From the NCBI RefSeq assembly GCF_019635465.1, contig NZ_JAHBZK010000004.1, positions 179,311 to 243,310 of the forward strand: a DNA stretch of 64,000 nucleotides, in the 5' to 3' direction. The DNA is from Hydrogenophaga sp. GTDB lineage: Bacteria; Pseudomonadota; Gammaproteobacteria; Burkholderiales; Burkholderiaceae_C. Positions 1-9,261 of this stretch are shown here, piece after piece (within the stretch, counting starts at the first letter, position 1; each line of letters opens with the position of its first letter). The notes under the pieces were generated by a model. It did no database searches, had not been told where the DNA came from, and saw nothing but the letters and a program-made list of their open reading frames with translations. Made by a program: the position numbers and the translations under genes.

Positions 1-1
1 G

Positions 2-289
2 ACGTGCGACATCGACGGCGGGGCCGAACTGCAGGTGATCGACAGCGGCACAGGCCTCTCGGACGCCACGCTGGAGCGGCTGTTCCGGCCGTTCTTCACC
101 ACCAAGAACGATGGCAACGGCCTGGGTCTGTGGATCAGCCAGGGGCTGCTGGAACGCTATGGCGGACACATCGCCGCCGGACATCGCGCCGACGGCGTGC
201 ATGGCGCGGTGTTCACGGTGACGCTGTTCACCGAACCGCGCGCGCCAGGTGCCGCGCGCACGAACGACGGGCGACCCGGGGCGCACTGA
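2..289 (+). CDS. Sensor histidine kinase, C-terminal ATPase domain (5' truncated)
   Basis: The gene enters from the left edge, so only about 95 C-terminal residues are visible. They contain the hallmarks of a GHKL histidine-kinase ATPase domain: DSGTGL (G1 box), then LFRPFFTTK (F box), then NGLGLWIS (G2 box), followed by the final beta strand. The normal role would be ATP binding and autophosphorylation of an upstream histidine in a two-component sensor. The input domain and the phospho-accepting histidine are outside the window, so the signal is unknown. No response regulator follows; the next gene is convergent. Family assignment is secure, function is not. Confidence 0.85.
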   Translation, partial: TCDIDGGAELQVIDSGTGLSDATLERLFRPFFTTKNDGNGLGLWISQGLLERYGGHIAAGHRADGVHGAVFTVTLFTEPRAPGAARTNDGRPGAH

Positions 290-302
290 GCCGAAGGCTC
301 AG
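286..302. terminator. Hairpin shared by two convergent stop codons
   Basis: CTGAGCC-GAA-GGCTCAG forms a perfect 7-bp stem with a 3-nt loop. The left arm contains the TGA stop of the histidine kinase (287-289) and the right arm contains the TGA of the convergent DUF1330 gene (301-299 on the minus strand). No T-tract follows on either side, so a bidirectional terminator is plausible but not proven. Confidence 0.4.
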
Positions 303-601
303 GGCTGGGGACCGTCGTAGCCTTCGATGATGATGAGATCGATCTCGGAGACCGGCAGGCGGTGCTGGATCGCGGCCTGGTAGGCGGGCGAGTGGTAGCA
401 GGCCATGGCCTGCTCGTACGACGGAAACTCGATCAACACGTTGCGGCTGCGCGCGCTGCCTTCCAGGCATTCGTAGCGGCCACCGCGCACGAGGAACTTT
501 GCCCCGAACTGGCGGAAGGGTTCGGCGTTGGCCTGCAGGTACTTCTTGTACTGCTCCATGTCGTGCACTTCGCCGCGGGCGATCCAGTAGGCCTTGGTCA
601 T
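299..601 (-). CDS. DUF1330 family protein (EthD/dimeric alpha-beta barrel type)
   Basis: A 100-residue protein starting MTKAYWIARGEV, with the DUF1330 pattern: a beta strand at the N-terminus, SRNVLIEFPSYEQA in the centre, and a C-terminal strand DLIIIEGY. Members are small dimeric ferredoxin-like-fold proteins of unknown biochemical role. The ATG at 601 was chosen because it gives the usual family length; a much longer open frame continues upstream through the TorD gene but is out of frame with it. It is the last gene of the minus-strand run that begins with boxC, 17 bp after the TorD-like gene, so it may be cotranscribed. Function unknown. Confidence 0.85.
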   Translation of the reverse strand: MTKAYWIARGEVHDMEQYKKYLQANAEPFRQFGAKFLVRGGRYECLEGSARSRNVLIEFPSYEQAMACYHSPAYQAAIQHRLPVSEIDLIIIEGYDGPQP

Positions 602-618
602 GGTGTCTCCGTTGCGGC

Positions 619-1236
619 TCAGACCAGCAGGTCGAAGCCCTGTGCCTCGACGCCGATGAAAGCGGCTGTGAACGCGGCCAGCGCCGCATAGAACCGCGCC
701 CGCGGTTGCGCCGTCAGGGTGTCGCACAGCTGTGGCACCCAGGTCTGCACGTGGGTCGAGAAGAACTCGCGCTGGCGCGTGAGGTTGGCCACCTCGACGT
801 CGTCGCCGGCGATCAGGTAGCGCATCACCTCGCACACGTAGGCCACGTGGTCCTCGGTTTCGGACATGGTGTCGTCGCGCGCCAGGCCCAGCTCGGCCAG
901 GTCGCTGCGCAAACGCGCCAGCGGTTTGTCGTTGAGAAAGCCGCTGAGGTAGTGCGAGCCGTAGAGAAAGACCTCGGGCTTGCCGACGCCGCCGAACAGG
1001 GTGTCGTACTCGTCGGCAATCTGCGCGTCGCTCAAGTCGCGCGCGGTGGCCACCACGTTGCGCCAGGTGTCTTCGAGGAAGGCGCCCGCCGCCGGCGCTT
1101 CGGTCACGGCCACTCGCAACTGGCTCAACAGGTCGGGCGACGGCGGCGCGTAGTACAGCGCTGCCAACAGGCCATAGACCTCGGCGCGGGCGGTTTCCTC
1201 GTCGAGCGTGGAGGACACGGGGATGCGTTCCATCAT
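619..1236 (-). CDS. TorD/DmsD-family molybdoenzyme chaperone
   Basis: 205 residues with the all-helical TorD architecture and the family's acidic DEYDTLFGG motif at about residues 75-83. TorD-type proteins bind the twin-arginine leader and apo-form of a periplasmic molybdoenzyme and hold it back from export until the cofactor is inserted. The gene lies 11 bp after the stop of the polyferredoxin gene, and DUF3305 and DUF3306 genes are just upstream. That combination is usually found next to formate dehydrogenase operons, so the likely client is a formate dehydrogenase. No such client gene is visible here. A second ATG directly follows the first (1236 and 1233). Confidence 0.85.
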   Translation of the reverse strand: MMERIPVSSTLDEETARAEVYGLLAALYYAPPSPDLLSQLRVAVTEAPAAGAFLEDTWRNVVATARDLSDAQIADEYDTLFGGVGKPEVFLYGSHYLSGFLNDKPLARLRSDLAELGLARDDTMSETEDHVAYVCEVMRYLIAGDDVEVANLTRQREFFSTHVQTWVPQLCDTLTAQPRARFYAALAAFTAAFIGVEAQGFDLLV

Positions 1237-1247
1237 GGCGCGGTCTC

Positions 1248-3350
1248 TCAAAGATCGGTGATGCGGGCCTCGCCCGGGTTGGAATAGATGTCGACGACAC
1301 GGCAGTCGCCGCACATCTTCAGCCGCTCCAGGGCCTCGCCCTGGAACATCGAGTGGCCGGCCAGGCGGCCCAGCATGGCCTCGATGCCCTTGAGCGTGCC
1401 AAAGGGTCGCCCGCAGCGCACACAAGAATAGGGTTGGGCTTCGTTGATCACCTGAGGCTGCTTGCGCGCTTCGCTCAGCACCAGGCGCGGCTGCAGGGTG
1501 ATGGCGTCTTCGGGGCAGGTGCTCACGCACAGGCCGCACTGCACGCAGTTCTTCTCGACAAAGCGCAGTTGCGGGCGCTCGGTGTTGTCGAGCAACGCAC
1601 TCGCGGGGCAGGCGCTGACGCAACTCAGGCACAAGGTGCAGGCGTCGGCGTTGACGGCGACGGCGCCGAAGGGCGAGGCCGCCGGCAAGGCCACCACCTC
1701 GCTCTGGCGCGTCAGCGTGGCGCTGTCCTGCAGCAGATGGTCGAGCGCGAGCTCCAGCGTGGCGCGCTTGTCGGCCTGCACCGCAAAGCTGGCCCGGCGG
1801 CGCACGCCTTGCGCGGGCGGTGAAGCCAGCTGCGCGTCGAGCGTGCCCACGTCATCGGCGCGGATCACGCGGAAGTGCGTGCCGCTGTAGCCCAGGCCAT
1901 TGACGATGGCCTGGGCCACCGCCATCTGCTCGCGCACCGCGTCCACGTACTGCGGCGCGTCCTCGTCGGTCATCAGCACCCACACCTGCGAAGCACCGTA
2001 GGCGAAGGCGGTCAGCCACAGGTCCAGCCCCACCGAGGCGGTGTGCCACAGCGGCAACGGAATTACCCGCGCCGGCACGCCCTTGACCGCCTTGGGTCGA
2101 AGCATGGCCTCGCGGCCCAGCGCGTCGATCAGCGCGGTGCCTGCGGTCTGTCCGTGCAGCAGCAAGGCGGCGTCCTGGCCACCGGCGCGGGCGAAGGTGC
2201 CGAGCACGGTGCGCAGCTTCACGCCCTGTTCGCTGGCGCGCGGGTAGGCGTAGCTCAGCGCACCGGTCGGGCACACGGTGGTGCAGGCGCCGCAACCCAC
2301 ACAGAGATTCGGATTGACGGCGATCTGCTGGCGCTCGACCTCGCTGCGGATCGCCAACGCCGAGCAGACCTGCACGCAGGCGTCGCAACCCACGGTCTCG
2401 TTGCGGCCGTGGGCGCAGAGCTTTTGCTTGTATTGAAAGAACTTGGGCTTGTCGAACTCGCCCACCAGGTCGCGCACGCGCACCAGGGCTTCAATGCCGG
2501 CGTCGCTGTGCAGGCCACCGGGCAGGTGGAAGTACCCCTGGGGATGCGCGTGCTGGGCAAAGGCCGGTTCGGCGCGAAGGTCGATCACGATGTCGAAGCG
2601 ATCCGCGTGCACCACCGGCTCGCGCTGGAAGTTGATCGCGCCCACGGCCTCGCAGGCCTTCACACAGTCGCGGTGGCTGCGGCACTTGCCCATGTCGATC
2701 TGGTAGTCCAGGCCGATGGCGCCTTCAGGGCACGCAGCCACGCAGGCGTTGCAGCGGGTGCACAGGTCAAGGTCGATCGGGTTGTGGCTGCGCCAGCTCA
2801 CATCGAACGCACCCAGCCAACCCTGCACCGACGCGAGCTCGCCCGCCAGCACCGGCCACTGGCGCGCTTGCTGCCCACGCCCACCCTGGGCCAGCAGGCT
2901 GACATCGAGCACGTCGCTCACGCGCGCCGCAAAGGCCTCGGCCTGGTCGAGCGCGCCGATGATCAGCGTGCGCCCGGCGCTGCGGTAGGTGACGGTGGGC
3001 ACCGGCTCGGGCTCGGGCAGGCGCGCGGCCGCGAGCAACGCCGCCATCTTGGGTGTGGCGGCCTTGCCCTCGCGACCCCAGCCGCCGGTTTCGCGCAGGT
3101 TCACGAAGCGGATCGGGCGCACGTCGAGCGCGACCGCGCCCTCGGTCTGCGCCGACAGTTCGGTGAACAGGCGGCTCTCCTGCGTGCAGGCCACCACCAG
3201 TTCGTCGCTGCTGCGACACGCGCGCTGGAAGGCGGGCGCATCGCGCCGGCACAGCGTAGTGTGTGGCTTCAGGTCTTCATCCAGCACCTCGCCCAGGGTC
3301 TTGGCGTCCAGGGGCAGGGTCTGGTTGCAGTTGCAGATCAGCGTGGTCAT
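1248..3350 (-). CDS. Multi-cluster 4Fe-4S ferredoxin-type protein (formate dehydrogenase-associated)
   Basis: 700 residues rich in cysteine clusters spread along the chain: CTRCNACVAACPEG, CRSHRDCVKAC, CDACVQVC, CVGCGACTTVCP, CTLCLSCVSACP and CVQCGLCVSTCP. Two further CxxC pairs (CVRCG, CGDC) sit near the C-terminus. Such proteins are predicted electron-transfer or maturation factors that travel with DUF3305, DUF3306 and TorD-like genes near formate dehydrogenases; the exact role is not established. The start at 3350 gives MTTLICNCNQTL. It lies inside the 3' end of the DUF3306 gene, giving a 74-bp out-of-frame overlap. A longer reading frame goes on upstream but is low-complexity shadow of DUF3306. 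Confidence 0.85.
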   Translation of the reverse strand: MTTLICNCNQTLPLDAKTLGEVLDEDLKPHTTLCRRDAPAFQRACRSSDELVVACTQESRLFTELSAQTEGAVALDVRPIRFVNLRETGGWGREGKAATPKMAALLAAARLPEPEPVPTVTYRSAGRTLIIGALDQAEAFAARVSDVLDVSLLAQGGRGQQARQWPVLAGELASVQGWLGAFDVSWRSHNPIDLDLCTRCNACVAACPEGAIGLDYQIDMGKCRSHRDCVKACEAVGAINFQREPVVHADRFDIVIDLRAEPAFAQHAHPQGYFHLPGGLHSDAGIEALVRVRDLVGEFDKPKFFQYKQKLCAHGRNETVGCDACVQVCSALAIRSEVERQQIAVNPNLCVGCGACTTVCPTGALSYAYPRASEQGVKLRTVLGTFARAGGQDAALLLHGQTAGTALIDALGREAMLRPKAVKGVPARVIPLPLWHTASVGLDLWLTAFAYGASQVWVLMTDEDAPQYVDAVREQMAVAQAIVNGLGYSGTHFRVIRADDVGTLDAQLASPPAQGVRRRASFAVQADKRATLELALDHLLQDSATLTRQSEVVALPAASPFGAVAVNADACTLCLSCVSACPASALLDNTERPQLRFVEKNCVQCGLCVSTCPEDAITLQPRLVLSEARKQPQVINEAQPYSCVRCGRPFGTLKGIEAMLGRLAGHSMFQGEALERLKMCGDCRVVDIYSNPGEARITDL

Positions 3351-3888
3351 CGTGGGAAGGGGTGGGTGCGTCGCCGCTGGTCTGCGCCACGGCACCCGTG
3401 TCGGGCGCCTGAGGTGCGGATGCCTCGGTCTTCTTCGGTTCTTCGGGGTCGTCGACGAGCTTGAGGAATTGCGCGCCAACCATCTTGGCCATCTCCACTT
3501 TCGACAACGGGCTGGGCAGGCTGTAGTCGTCGATGTAGATGTCCAGGCCGTCCATCACGTTGAAGTGCGGGTCGGCAAACAGTTTCTTCACTGCGGCGTT
3601 GCGCACCTCGCTGGGCACGTCGCTGCCAACAAAGCGGCGGAAGTCGGATTCGGGTGTGAGTTGCTCGGCCTCTTGCAGGGTCGGTGGCGGCGCCTCGGGT
3701 GGGGGCTCGGCAACCGGGCCGTCGGCCACTGGTGTGGTGACGGTCGCTGGGCTTGCACCCTGCACGCGCGAGGGGGGTGCGATCGGCTGCACTGGGTCGA
3801 GCGGTTGATCGGCCACCGGCTGGCCGCTGCGCTGGGCCTGTTTGCGTCGCGACCAGCGCGACAGAAAGCCTTCGTCGTCCTGCGCCAT
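3277..3888 (-). CDS. DUF3306 family protein
   Basis: 203 residues. The N-terminal FLSRWSRRKQ is typical of DUF3306. A proline/valine-rich linker follows (about residues 25-70), then the conserved core around SDFRRFVGSDVPSEVRNAALKKLF-like sequence (here with V for L) and FNVMDGLDIYIDDYS. The tail beyond the core overlaps the start of the polyferredoxin gene by 74 bp. The start codon at 3888 is one base away from the stop of the DUF3305 gene, so translation is probably coupled. The family has no known activity; it co-occurs with DUF3305 and TorD-like chaperones beside formate dehydrogenase genes. Confidence 0.85.
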   Translation of the reverse strand: MAQDDEGFLSRWSRRKQAQRSGQPVADQPLDPVQPIAPPSRVQGASPATVTTPVADGPVAEPPPEAPPPTLQEAEQLTPESDFRRFVGSDVPSEVRNAAVKKLFADPHFNVMDGLDIYIDDYSLPSPLSKVEMAKMVGAQFLKLVDDPEEPKKTEASAPQAPDTGAVAQTSGDAPTPSHDDHADLQLQPDPAPGRQDPGRGAG

Positions 3889-3889
3889 G

Positions 3890-4519
3890 TCAGTGTCCGT
3901 CGGGGCCGCCGCGGCGCTTCTCGGTGGAGATGCGCACCGGCTGACCGAAACGGTCCGTCAGGGGTTTGAAACTGTCCGGGCGCTTGCGCTTCTTGGGTTC
4001 GGGCACGTAGGTGGCGTCGACGAAGCTGCGCATCCAGTCGATCACCTCGTCGGGCGCGGGCACCTGGTCCACGCGTTCCTGTGCGTCGAGCCAGCGGCCG
4101 GCGTCGTGGTAGCTCAGCGTGACGATCTGCGGCACCGCCACCGGCTCGTCGTCGAGCAGCCGCTCCTCGTCGAGCCGCCACATGACCCAGAAACACGGCT
4201 GCGGGCTGTTCACGTTGAGGTAGTAGCCCTCGGCGTCGTCGCGAAACAGCTCCACCCGAAAGCGCGGAAACAACCAGTGGCTGCTGCCGGGCGCTGACGC
4301 GCCGCCGTCGATGGGCTCGACCGCTTGCGGCTCGTGGCGTTCGTCGCGCTCGAGCAGCAAGGTCTCTTCGGGCGCCGCGTGCAGCATCACGTCGGCAAGC
4401 ACCCAACGCCACGGTTGCCAGCGCGCCATGGCGCCGGCCACCGGTTCGCGCCGCATCACGACGTCGACTTCGATCGCCGGACGCTGCCGCGTGGACAGGG
4501 ACGTATGGTGAGCATGCAT
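3890..4519 (-). CDS. DUF3305 family protein
   Basis: 209 residues from an ATG at 4519. The core matches DUF3305: VDVVMRREPVAGAMARWQPWRW near the start, then YYLNVNSPQPCFWVMWR, then VTLSYHDAGRWLDAQERVDQ. The C-terminus is rich in lysine and arginine (EPKKRKRPDS). No clear Shine-Dalgarno sequence precedes the ATG, and the N-terminal region contains several histidines that may not be native, so the true start could be slightly downstream. It is the first gene of the accessory block, 80 bp after the end of boxA on the same strand. Function unknown; association with formate dehydrogenase assembly is inferred from the usual gene neighbourhood. Confidence 0.8.
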   Translation of the reverse strand: MHAHHTSLSTRQRPAIEVDVVMRREPVAGAMARWQPWRWVLADVMLHAAPEETLLLERDERHEPQAVEPIDGGASAPGSSHWLFPRFRVELFRDDAEGYYLNVNSPQPCFWVMWRLDEERLLDDEPVAVPQIVTLSYHDAGRWLDAQERVDQVPAPDEVIDWMRSFVDATYVPEPKKRKRPDSFKPLTDRFGQPVRISTEKRRGGPDGH

Positions 4520-4599
4520 ATGAGGGGGAGACTGTACGTCATCACCCCACCCGGTATGAATAGTCCACTGATCCAGGGCAAACGCCGGTGGCTGCGTGC

Positions 4600-5874
4600 T
4601 CAGTAGGTCTCGAGGTGCAAACGGCCTTCGCGCTGCAGCGCGCTGCCGACGCTGTCCCAGTCGAGGCCGGCACCGGCGGCAATGTCGCGCAGGGCCAGCA
4701 CCACGCCCTCTTCCATGCTCTTGAGGCCACACACATAGAAGTGCGTGTTCGGGTCCTTGAGCAAGGCGGCCACATCGGCCGCTCGCTCGCGCATGGCGTC
4801 CTGCACGTATTTCTTGGGCTGCCCCGGCGTGCGGCTGAAGGCGAAGTTGGTGTCGATGAAGTCCTTGGGCAGGCTTTGCAGCGGCCCGAAGTACGGCAGT
4901 TCTTCCTTGGTGCGCGCGCCAAAGAACAGCATCAGCTTGCCGCCCTCGAACTTGCCCGAGGCACGCAGGCGCCGGCGCCATTCGGTCATCGCCCGCATGG
5001 GCGCCGAGCCGGTGCCGGTGCAGATCATCACGATGTGGCTCTTCGGATGGTTGGGCATCAGGAAGCTGGCGCCGAACGGGCCGATCACTTCGACCTTGTC
5101 GCCCACCTTCAGGTCGCACATGTAATTGCTGGCCACGCCGCGCACAGGCTGACCCTGGTGATCCTCGAGCACGCGCTTGATGGTGAGCGAGAGGTTGTTG
5201 TGGCCGGGACGTTCGCCATTGCGCGGGCTGGCAATGCTGTACTGGCGTGCGTGGTGCGGCTTGCCCTTGGCATCGGTGCCGGGCGGGATCACGCCGATGC
5301 TCTGACCTTCGAGCACCGGGAACGGCATGGCGCCGAAGTCCAGCACGATGTGGTGGGTGTCGTACTCGGTGCCCACCTCGGTGACGCGCAGGTTGCCTGT
5401 GACCGTGGCGGTGATGGTCTTCTGCGCGGCCTTGGGGCCGTACAGGTTGGTGAATGCGTGGGCAGCCGACCAGGGCGGCAGCGTGGCGCCGTAGCGACTG
5501 GCCACGAAGCGCTCGTCGTCCGTGGCGGCAGTGGCGGGCGCGGCGGGAGCCGCTGCCTGCGCGGGCTCGGCCACGCCGGCGTCGGCCAGTTCGTCGGGCG
5601 ACAGCTCAGCCGGCAGCGACTCCCAGCCGAACTGGTCGTCGATCGAGTAGGCCCGCGCCTTGGGCATGGTGCGCCAGTTGTCGATCGAGCCCGTGGGGCA
5701 AGGCGGCACGCAGGCCATGCACAGGTTGCACTTGTCGGCGTCCACCACGTAGTTGTTCGAGTCGTGCGTGATCGCGCCCACCGGGCACGTGGCCTCGCAG
5801 GTGTTGCAGCGGATGCAGATTTCCGGATCGATCAGGTGCTGCTGGATCACAGCGAGTTCAACAGGTGCATTCAT
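4600..5874 (-). CDS. boxA: Benzoyl-CoA 2,3-epoxidase, reductase subunit BoxA
   Basis: BoxA passes electrons from NADPH to the BoxB oxygenase during epoxidation of benzoyl-CoA in the cytoplasm. Two 4Fe-4S motifs lie at the N-terminus (Cys20/23/26/30 and Cys49/52/55/59, CxxCxxCxxxCP). An Ala/Pro-rich linker follows at about residues 90-120, then a ferredoxin-NADP reductase module with ARQYSIAS (FAD), [19 protein letters not shown] (nucleotide) and [11 protein letters not shown], ending in the typical HLETY. The start at 5874 gives 424 residues. An ATG at 5880 is also in frame, but GGAG abuts that ATG, whereas it is six bases before the chosen one. boxB and boxC lie upstream in the same operon. 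Confidence 0.95.
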   Translation of the reverse strand: MNAPVELAVIQQHLIDPEICIRCNTCEATCPVGAITHDSNNYVVDADKCNLCMACVPPCPTGSIDNWRTMPKARAYSIDDQFGWESLPAELSPDELADAGVAEPAQAAAPAAPATAATDDERFVASRYGATLPPWSAAHAFTNLYGPKAAQKTITATVTGNLRVTEVGTEYDTHHIVLDFGAMPFPVLEGQSIGVIPPGTDAKGKPHHARQYSIASPRNGERPGHNNLSLTIKRVLEDHQGQPVRGVASNYMCDLKVGDKVEVIGPFGASFLMPNHPKSHIVMICTGTGSAPMRAMTEWRRRLRASGKFEGGKLMLFFGARTKEELPYFGPLQSLPKDFIDTNFAFSRTPGQPKKYVQDAMRERAADVAALLKDPNTHFYVCGLKSMEEGVVLALRDIAAGAGLDWDSVGSALQREGRLHLETY

Positions 5875-5886
5875 AGCCATCTCCAG

Positions 5887-5921
5887 AAAAACCTCAGGCC
5901 CGGTCGAATGCACGGGCCTGA
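5887..5921 (-). terminator. Terminator-like hairpin between boxB and boxA
   Basis: Read on the minus strand, TCAGGCCCG, a 10-nt loop and CGGGCCTGA form a perfect 9-bp stem, followed after GG by five Ts. It lies directly before the boxA Shine-Dalgarno GGAG, so it could act as a partial intraoperonic terminator or as an mRNA-stabilising 3' end for boxCB. Confidence 0.5.
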
Positions 5922-5957
5922 TCGAGGATGCCGCGGATCCGGGTTGCCCGGTCCGCT

Positions 5958-6008
5958 GGCATCGCCCCCTTGAGGGGGTGACGCGCCGCAGGCGCGGCGC
6001 AGGGGTGG
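5958..6008. repeat. Palindromic intergenic repeat (REP-like)
   Basis: Two adjoining GC palindromes fill the end of the boxA-boxB gap: CCCCCTTGAGGGGG and CGCGCCGCAGGCGCGGCG. A similar CCCC-TTG-GGGG plus GCCGC-rich unit is, from memory, common between genes of Comamonadaceae. Only one copy occurs in this window, so its repeat status cannot be shown here. Confidence 0.45.
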
Positions 6009-7436
<1,428 letters not shown>

Positions 7437-7471
7437 GTCTTGTTTCCTCGGGTTGGGTGGCTGGGGGTCGG

Positions 7472-9130
7472 TCAGACGCGGTTGAAGTCGAAGAGCGCTT
7501 TGTCGCCCTTGCCGTACACCTTGAGTGCGCCTTTGTCGCCGACGGCATTGGGCCGGATGAAGATCCAGTTCTGCCAGGCGCTGAGGCGACCGAAGATGCG
7601 GGTGAACATGTTTTCCTTCTGGGCGAAGCGCAGGTTGGCTTCGAGCCCGGTCAGGGCGTCCGGCGACATGGCCGCGCGCTCTTCGATGGCGATGCGGATC
7701 TCGTCGGCCCAGTCGATGTCGTCGGGGGCCGAGGTCACCAGGCCCAGTGCCAGGGCGGCGTCGGCGTCGAGGGCCTTGCCCACCGCGGCACGCACGGCTT
7801 CCATCGGCGCTTCTTCTTCGTAGAAGCGGCGCTGCAGGCGCGACTGGCCGTTGACCATGGGCAGCAGGCCCAGGTTGAACTCGCCCAGGGTGATGCGGGG
7901 TGCCTTGTCGGCGTCGTCGGGCAGGGCCAGCATGTAGGCGCGGTCGGCGCAGAAGGCCAGTTCGGCCAGTGAGCCGGCGAAGCAGGAGCCGGGTTCGATC
8001 AGCGCGAACAGGCTGCGCGAGGACACGTCCAGGCGGGCAAAGGTGCGGCGCATCAGGCCGATGACCTCGCGCACGAACCAGTGGTCCTGGTGGCGCAGCA
8101 CGGTCGCGTCGGCGGCCAGCACGGCAGCGGCATCGCCTTCGGTCTTGAGCAGCCAGGTGCCGATGTCGAGCTCGTTGGTGCGCAGGTTGAGGATGGCGTC
8201 GTCGAGTTCGCGCGCCATCTGCATCGGCCACCAGGCGATGCCGGCGGCTTCGATGCCGGCGATGTCGGTGGGCTGGGCGCCGCTGGGGGCCTTGACCGTC
8301 AGCGTGGCCGTGCGCTTGGCGCGGTCAATGGCGACGTTGACGTAGGTGTAGGCGATGCCGTCGGCGCTGTCGGTGCGCTGCAGGCGGGCCAGGGTGACGC
8401 CTTTGCCGTTGGCCGGGCGATCGCTTTGCGAAGCCAGGGCCTGGGCGCGCTCTTGCACATGGGCAGCGAACTGCTGGGGCTTGGCGATCGAGTCGACCAG
8501 GCGCCAGTCCACCGCCTTCTTGCCGCGTACACCTTCGCTGGTGGTGCAGAAGATGTCGGCCAGGTCGTGGCGCACATGACGCTTGTCGGTCACGCGGGTG
8601 AGGCCACCGGTGCCGGGCAGCACGCCCAGCAGCGGCACCTCGGGCAGGCTCACGGCGCTGCTGCGGTCGTCCACCAGCACGATCTCGTCGCAGGCCAGGG
8701 CCAGTTCATAGCCGCCACCGGCGCAGGCGCCGTTGAGGGCGGCCACGAATTTGAGCCCGCTGTGCCTGGACGAATCCTCGATGCCGTTGCGCGTCTCGTT
8801 GGTGAACTTGCAGAAGTTGACCTTCCAGGCGTGGGTGGACAGGCCGAGCATGAAGATGTTGGCGCCCGAGCAGAAGACGCGGTCCTTGAGGCTGGTCACC
8901 ACCACGCTGCGCACCTGCGGGTGCTCGAAGCGGATGCGGTTGAGCGCGTCGTGGAGCTCGATGTCGACGCCGAGGTCGTAGCTGTTGAGCTTGAGCTTGT
9001 AGCCGGGACGGATGCCGGCGTCTTCGTCGATGTTGACGGCCAGGGTGGCGACGGGACCGTCGACGGTGAGTTTCCAGTGGTGGTATTGGCTGGGATCGGT
9101 GCGGTAGTCGACGGATGCGGGCTGGCTCAT
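7472..9130 (-). CDS. boxC: 2,3-epoxybenzoyl-CoA dihydrolase BoxC
   Basis: 552 residues with two enoyl-CoA hydratase-like halves. The N-terminal half has VVVTSLKDRVFCSGANIFML and a GACAGGGYELALACD oxyanion-hole region; the C-terminal half is more divergent. BoxC opens the epoxidised ring without oxygen and yields 3,4-dehydroadipyl-CoA semialdehyde plus formate. The ATG at 9130 has an excellent AGAGGAG site 6-7 bases upstream, which rules against the longer frame starting at 9238. It is the first gene of boxCBA and has its own promoter with TGCA operator boxes. Release of formate may explain the formate dehydrogenase-type accessory genes downstream. Confidence 0.96.
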   Translation of the reverse strand: MSQPASVDYRTDPSQYHHWKLTVDGPVATLAVNIDEDAGIRPGYKLKLNSYDLGVDIELHDALNRIRFEHPQVRSVVVTSLKDRVFCSGANIFMLGLSTHAWKVNFCKFTNETRNGIEDSSRHSGLKFVAALNGACAGGGYELALACDEIVLVDDRSSAVSLPEVPLLGVLPGTGGLTRVTDKRHVRHDLADIFCTTSEGVRGKKAVDWRLVDSIAKPQQFAAHVQERAQALASQSDRPANGKGVTLARLQRTDSADGIAYTYVNVAIDRAKRTATLTVKAPSGAQPTDIAGIEAAGIAWWPMQMARELDDAILNLRTNELDIGTWLLKTEGDAAAVLAADATVLRHQDHWFVREVIGLMRRTFARLDVSSRSLFALIEPGSCFAGSLAELAFCADRAYMLALPDDADKAPRITLGEFNLGLLPMVNGQSRLQRRFYEEEAPMEAVRAAVGKALDADAALALGLVTSAPDDIDWADEIRIAIEERAAMSPDALTGLEANLRFAQKENMFTRIFGRLSAWQNWIFIRPNAVGDKGALKVYGKGDKALFDFNRV

Positions 9131-9193
9131 GGCGGTCTCCTCTGGGATGGGGCGCGTCGGCATTGGAATGCCGGACACGGCAACGTGACCGGA

Positions 9194-9237
9194 ATAATAG
9201 TGCATGCCTTCGGGCGACGTCAATGCACTTTTCTGCA
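9194..9237 (-). promoter_or_regulatory. boxC promoter with BoxR-type TGCA operators
   Basis: On the minus strand, TTGACG (9223-9218) and TATTAT (9199-9194) are separated by 18 bases, a good sigma-70 promoter. TGCA occurs at 9201-9204 in the spacer and at 9224-9227 and 9234-9237 just upstream of the -35 box. The last two form TGCA-N6-TGCA. The same unit occurs at the boxD promoter. TGCA repeats are known operator elements of BzdR/BoxR regulators; binding here is inferred. Confidence 0.75.
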
Positions 9238-9261
9238 TGTTTTCGCCGCCGGTCGGATCGG

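Noticed and set aside
1875-3464. 529-codon frame antisense to the polyferredoxin gene
   Set aside because: Shadow of the ferredoxin gene; the cysteine clusters on the other strand explain the region fully.
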